A DNA stretch of 10,053 bases from Epilinea sp044228875 (GTDB taxonomy: Bacteria > Chloroflexota > Anaerolineae > Epilineales > Epilineaceae). Shown here in pieces: positions 7,195-10,053 of this stretch (positions within the stretch are counted from its first letter, which is position 1; each line of letters begins with the position of its first letter). Where the stretch lies: assembly GCA_044228875.1 (NCBI GenBank), contig JBGAUA010000131.1:1-10053 (forward strand), written 5' to 3'. Below the pieces are notes generated by a model, which saw nothing but the letters and a program-made list of their open reading frames with translations, searched no databases and was not told where the DNA came from. Both the position numbers and the translations under genes were made by a program.

Positions 7195-8175
7195 TCAGCC
7201 TTGCAGCGGGTCCGTGATGACCGGTCGGTCCTGATCGGCGTCGGGCACCAGTCCCATCGATCGGACGGGCCAGTAGATAAGCCAGGCCTTGCCGATGATC
7301 CTATCGCCCGGCAGAGCTCCCAGGGCGCGGGAATCCTGGGAGTTGTCGCGATTGTCGCCCATGACGAAGTACTCGTCAGGGCCGAGGATCACCGACGTGT
7401 CGCCGGAGGTGGTTGTCGAGGGCAGATAGGCCTCGTCGATGCGTTCACCGTCGATGAACACCTCCATGCCGCGCACCTCGATGCGCTGACCCGGCAGGCC
7501 GATGACGCGCTTGATATAGTCCTTGCCCGGGGTCCAGGACTCGAAGACGATGATGTCGCCGCGTCGCGGCTCGCCGAAGAGGCGATAGGCGAGGCGGTTC
7601 ACCAGGATGTACTCGCCGTCGGCCATCGTCGGCGCCATGCTGGTGCCTTCGATCTTGAACTGCAGCACGAAGACGCGAATGCCCAGGAAGATCAGAAGCG
7701 CGAGGACGATGGTCTCGATGACCTCGCGGATCCAGCGCTTGGGATGGGCGCCGGCATGCGCCTGCTCGGCCGCCGCGAGCTCCGGCCAGGTCGCGGTGCC
7801 GACGGCCGTCCTGGCCGCGGCATCGCCGAGGAGCGCGGAGCCCGCTCCCGGAGAAGGCTCAGGCGGATAGCTCAGGTCCGTGCGCCAGCTCGGATCGACG
7901 GCTTCCCAACCTGCCGGGGGCCAGGCCATGTGGTCCCGCTCCACGCCGAGGACGGGCGCCGGCTCGGCCGGAAGCCAGACTTCGGGCGTTGCGGGGCTCG
8001 CCGGCTCGGAGAGCGTCTCGACGTCGGGGGCGGCGGCGAAGGATGCTCCCGTGGCCGGATCGGCAGGGCCGGCGCTGGTCGCCGCAAGCGCCGGCACCGG
8101 CAGCGCGGTGTCGCCTGGCTCGAACGGCTCAGGGGCGGCGTCAGGCAGGTCGCCGAAAGGGGGACGTCGGTTCAT
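7195..8175 (-). CDS. lepB: Type I signal peptidase with long disordered N-terminal extension (first of a pair)
   Basis: Same reaction as its neighbour. The 326-residue product has one transmembrane helix at about 150-171, SMAPTM with catalytic Ser179, RRGDIIVF at 204-211, YIKRVIGLPG with catalytic Lys222, and YFVMGDNRDNSQDSR at 269-283. The first ~145 residues are unusual: rich in Pro, Ala, Gly, Glu and Asp, low complexity, no recognisable domain, and predicted to stay in the cytoplasm. Typical one-helix enzymes have few residues there. I chose the ATG at 8175 because a promoter with a perfect -10 box lies between it and the earlier in-frame ATG at 8250. The ribosome site is weak (GGGAAG about 12 bases upstream), so the start is less certain than the gene itself. 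Confidence 0.92.
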   Translation of the reverse strand: MNRRPPFGDLPDAAPEPFEPGDTALPVPALAATSAGPADPATGASFAAAPDVETLSEPASPATPEVWLPAEPAPVLGVERDHMAWPPAGWEAVDPSWRTDLSYPPEPSPGAGSALLGDAAARTAVGTATWPELAAAEQAHAGAHPKRWIREVIETIVLALLIFLGIRVFVLQFKIEGTSMAPTMADGEYILVNRLAYRLFGEPRRGDIIVFESWTPGKDYIKRVIGLPGQRIEVRGMEVFIDGERIDEAYLPSTTTSGDTSVILGPDEYFVMGDNRDNSQDSRALGALPGDRIIGKAWLIYWPVRSMGLVPDADQDRPVITDPLQG

Positions 8176-8220
8176 GCCGGGTGGCCACTTCCCGATGCGA
8201 AAGTCGTGATCAATGTGGGC

Positions 8221-8250
8221 ATTATAGGGTGCCGCGAAGCGGGCCTGCAA
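8221..8250 (-). promoter_or_regulatory. Promoter of the lepB-lepB-radA-serS-tRNA cluster
   Basis: On the minus strand a perfect TATAAT lies at 8221-8226. A poor -35 (TTTGCA/TTGCAG at about 8245-8250) is 18-19 bases upstream. The spacer holds a small palindrome CCGC-GAA-GCGG (8232-8242). Transcription would start near 8214, giving a leader of about 40 bases to the ATG at 8175. The strong -10 with a weak -35 suggests either basal housekeeping use or help from an activator. Confidence 0.6.
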
Positions 8251-8256
8251 ACATGT

Positions 8257-8640
8257 TCAAGCGGCATCCGCCTCCAGCGCGCGCACCTGTTCGCGCACCC
8301 GTTCCCAGATCCGCTCGAGGTCTCCTGCAGCCGCGGCGTCGCTTCGCGCCAGGCTGCGCAGCACCTGGTAGAGCTCCTGGCAATCGCCGCAATGGTCGAG
8401 GTGGCCGTCCACGTCCGGCATCCAGTCCGGCGGCAGGCCGTGCAGCGCTTCCAGGTCGACATAGCGAGCGATCACGTCGAGCAGATCCCGGCAATCGATG
8501 CAGTCGGGCTCGGCGGCCATCAGGAAGGCGATCAACTGCTGCGCCTGCTCGCCTTGGGCGATGGCCCCGGCATCGGCGACCGCTTCGTCGGGGCGCGGCG
8601 CGGTATCAGGATCGGGTTGCGGGGCGGATAGGATTGCCAT
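8257..8640 (-). CDS. Soluble zinc-binding anti-sigma factor
   Basis: A 127-residue acidic protein with no transmembrane segment. It carries C47-x2-C50 followed by a helix (RDLLDVIARYVDLE), then a linker and H80-x3-C84-x2-C87 (HLDHCGDC). The last motif is the zf-HC2 signature of zinc anti-sigma factors, which wrap around ECF sigma factors and keep them off RNA polymerase; some release the sigma factor on thiol oxidation. The N-terminal ~45 residues are likely disordered. The position directly after an ECF sigma gene (44 bases) supports the call. The ATG at 8640 has GAGGA five bases upstream. The Cys/His pairing is seen; a redox role is inferred. The C-terminal helix (about 107-123) is amphipathic. 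Confidence 0.8.
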   Translation of the reverse strand: MAILSAPQPDPDTAPRPDEAVADAGAIAQGEQAQQLIAFLMAAEPDCIDCRDLLDVIARYVDLEALHGLPPDWMPDVDGHLDHCGDCQELYQVLRSLARSDAAAAGDLERIWERVREQVRALEADAA

Positions 8641-8684
8641 TCGTTCCTCTGATGCCGGCAGCGGGCGCGGCTCTTACCTGTCGC

Positions 8685-9371
8685 TCATTCCGAGCCGGCG
8701 AAGGAGGCCATGATGTCGTCGGGTCGCCATCCGCGGCGCTCGATGGCGCGGCGCAGGCCGTTGCGCGCATCATGCAGCAGCTTGTAGACATTGTTGCGAT
8801 TGGTGCCCAGCGACTCGGCCACCGCTTCCGGCGCCTGTCCGTCGAGGACGACTCGGGTGAGCACCTGCCGCTGCCGCTCGGTCAGGTCCTCGGCCACCGC
8901 GAGGCGGATCACCTCCCATGCGGCGGCGCGGTCCAGCAGATCCTCAGGGCCTGGGCCGGGTTCCCGTGGCTCGGCGATCCGTCCCTCGTCCTCGTTGCCG
9001 TCGCCGCGCGGCGCGGGCTCGTCCAGTGAACGCTCGGTCCAGCGCCGGCGCCTGAGGTCCGCCGAGGCGACGTTGATGGCGATGCGGTAGGCCCAGGTGG
9101 TGAAGCGGCTGTCCCCGCGGAAGCCGTCCATCTCGTCCAGCACCTTGAGGGTGGCCAGCTGCGCCCAGTCCTCCGCCAACTGCCGCGCCTCCTCGAAGCT
9201 CAGCCGCGCCAGCTCGGCGCGGCGGTGCAGCAGGTAGACCAGGACCACGCGCAACAGGTAACGCCGCAGATCGGCGATCGCCTGGTCGCGGCCGCTCGCC
9301 CCGGACGATAGGTCCCTCAGCCAGGATTCGTTGTCCCGATCCGCCGGGACCACCGGCGCCGCTTCATGCAT
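8685..9371 (-). CDS. ECF-type RNA polymerase sigma factor
   Basis: A 228-residue sigma-70 family protein with regions 2 and 4 only. Region 2 spans about 17-112 and contains FRGDSRFTTWAYRIAINV at 84-101, the -10 recognition and melting segment, followed by a basic RRRRW. A charged linker (about 113-142) leads to region 4 (about 146-212), with LTERQRQVL and the helix-turn-helix ending SLGTNRNNVYKLLHDARNGL, which reads the -35 box. The ATG at 9371 has GGGAGGA seven bases upstream. It overlaps the restored stop of the CCA-enzyme remnant by eight bases and is followed by its probable anti-sigma factor, a normal arrangement for regulated ECF pairs. Its target promoters are not visible here. Confidence 0.92.
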   Translation of the reverse strand: MHEAAPVVPADRDNESWLRDLSSGASGRDQAIADLRRYLLRVVLVYLLHRRAELARLSFEEARQLAEDWAQLATLKVLDEMDGFRGDSRFTTWAYRIAINVASADLRRRRWTERSLDEPAPRGDGNEDEGRIAEPREPGPGPEDLLDRAAAWEVIRLAVAEDLTERQRQVLTRVVLDGQAPEAVAESLGTNRNNVYKLLHDARNGLRRAIERRGWRPDDIMASFAGSE

Positions 9372-9945
9372 CCGCTGATCCTCCCGACGCTAGGATGCGC
9401 CGACCGCTCGCCGCGGTCAAGGCGGCCAGCGCGTCCGCGCCGTCCGCGCGCGAGCGCAGGCGCCCGCGCAGCTGGCCGCTGGCCGGCGCGCAGGGCGACC
9501 AGGATGCGTCCCAGGGACGCGTCCTGCGGCAGGCCCAGCGCCAGGAGATCGTCGCCGTCGAAGAAGGCCGCCTCGCGCTGTCTGGCCAGAATGGGGCCGA
9601 TGGCCGCGGCGTCTTGCGCGGCGCCCGCCGCGACCCAGGTCAGGAGCTGCAGCGCTGTGTCGCCGATCCGATCGACCTGGACCAGCATCTTGTCGGTCGG
9701 TGGCCCCACGGCGAAGGCATCCAGCAGGGCGCCGGCGCGTCCTATGGTGACCTGGAGCCGTCCCGGGAGGTCCAGGCGCGCGGCGGCGGCCCCGCGCGCT
9801 TCGGCCGACTGGCCGAGGAGAAAGGCGGCGGTCACCAGGTCCGCGTCGGCGCCGGCGGCGATCGCCTCCACGGCCGCTCGCGCCGCTTCCGGCGTGGCGC
9901 GCAGGCCCGTGTGGATGGCCGCCAGCGCCCCGCAGCGGGCCATCT
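9364..9945 (-). pseudogene. cca: C-terminal half of a CCA-adding tRNA nucleotidyltransferase, frameshifted
   Basis: Intact CCA-adding enzymes complete tRNA 3' ends. Only the C-terminal tRNA-binding part is recognisable here: MARCGALAAIHTGL resembles the usual LAAIHP segment, and DGDDLLALGLPQDASLGRIL resembles the G-x-DL-x-ALG-x-PG-x-x-x-GRIL end motif. The catalytic head with its GxD-type nucleotidyltransferase motif is missing; in its place, in frame, is a methyltransferase fragment. At 9471-9484 a 7-base unit is duplicated and shifts the frame. Removing one copy restores LRAGQLRGRLRSRADGADAL, strong third-position GC, and a stop at 9364-9366 that overlaps the sigma start. Unrepaired, the frame runs to 9317 with an arginine-rich, non-native tail. 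The family call rests on motif memory, not a search. Confidence 0.7.
9471..9484. repeat. Tandem 7-base duplication causing a frameshift
   Basis: GCTGGCC occurs twice in direct succession (9471-9477 and 9478-9484). Deleting one copy brings the two well-biased reading frames into register. This is the shape expected of replication slippage, or of a sequencing or assembly error in a GC-rich tract. Confidence 0.85.
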
Positions 9946-10053
9946 CGACGGCGTAGTAGCCCGTGCCGCAGCCGACGTCGAGCACGCGGTCCCCCGGCCG
10001 GACGAAGCGTGCGAGCGCCGCCGCCAGGGCCGGGGCCTGCACGGTGCCGTAAG
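9930..10053 (-). CDS. Partial SAM-dependent methyltransferase fragment, fused in frame to the cca remnant
   Basis: From the window edge the frame reads YGTVQAPALAAALARF and then VRPGDRVLDVGCGTGYY. VLDVGCGTGYY is motif I, the S-adenosylmethionine-binding loop of class I methyltransferases. The preceding G-T-x-Q-x-P stretch recalls protein-isoaspartate methyltransferases (GQTISQP). A GTG at 10042 is in frame but is probably not the real start, since the signature continues upstream of it. No stop separates it from the cca-like sequence; the change lies around 9930-9956, within AVEMARC. The methyltransferase motifs after motif I are absent. The subfamily is unsure, and whether the join is genomic or an assembly artefact cannot be told here. 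Confidence 0.6.

Noticed and set aside
5699..7234. Long plus-strand open frame (511 codons) opposite radA and lepB2
   Set aside because: It spans two well-supported minus-strand genes and has no recognisable domain; stop-free antisense frames are expected at this GC content.
7201..8631. Long plus-strand open frame (476 codons) opposite lepB1 and the anti-sigma gene
   Set aside because: Same reason: antisense to genes with clear catalytic motifs, His/Arg/Gly-rich, no domain.
1..10053. CRISPR array, insertion sequence, prophage or integrase attachment site
   Set aside because: No regularly spaced direct repeats, transposase or integrase motifs were seen. The tRNA-Ser gene could serve as an attachment site, but no duplicated tRNA end is visible in the window.

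Overview
The window is a very GC-rich stretch of bacterial chromosome, with nearly every third codon base G or C in the real genes. The gene content fits a Chloroflexota-like bacterium. The best clues are a membrane glycosyltransferase whose C-terminal beta-sandwich style is common in that phylum, an MshA-like family 4 glycosyltransferase, and an ECF sigma factor paired with a soluble zinc anti-sigma factor. This lineage call is an inference from remembered family style, not from a search.

Layout, left to right. Bases 1 to about 185 hold an unrecognised plus-strand coding fragment in frame 1. It gives way without a stop to frame 2, which carries the C-terminal half of a GT39-like membrane glycosyltransferase (to 1525). 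Convergent to it, and overlapping it by 29 bases, is the peptide deformylase gene def (1497-2045, minus), which has a good promoter at 2090-2118. Divergent from def is an MshA-like GT4 glycosyltransferase (2223-3584, plus). Its stop codon lies one base from the 3' CCA of a minus-strand tRNA-Ser(UGA) (3586-3673).

The rest of the window is read on the minus strand. In order of transcription it holds: a methyltransferase fragment fused in frame to the C-terminal half of a CCA-adding enzyme (10053 to 9364, with a 7-base tandem duplication that breaks the frame); an ECF sigma factor (9371-8685); a soluble zinc-binding anti-sigma factor (8640-8257); a promoter with a perfect -10 box (about 8221-8250); two tandem type I signal peptidases (8175-7195 and 7183-6515); radA (6442-5057); serS (4989-3727); and tRNA-Ser(UGA). 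GC-rich hairpins without U tracts follow the stops of lepB2, radA and serS.

Most of this is housekeeping: N-terminal formyl removal, signal peptide removal, serine charging with its own cognate tRNA next door, and recombination repair. Three things stand out. Both window ends carry coding sequence that does not belong to the gene it runs into. The CCA-enzyme remnant is broken by a clean 7-base duplication. The two signal peptidases differ, and the first has an unusually long disordered cytoplasmic extension. I found no evidence for a wholly new biological system. No intergenic stretch exceeds 300 bases; the longest is the 177-base def/GT4 divergent region.
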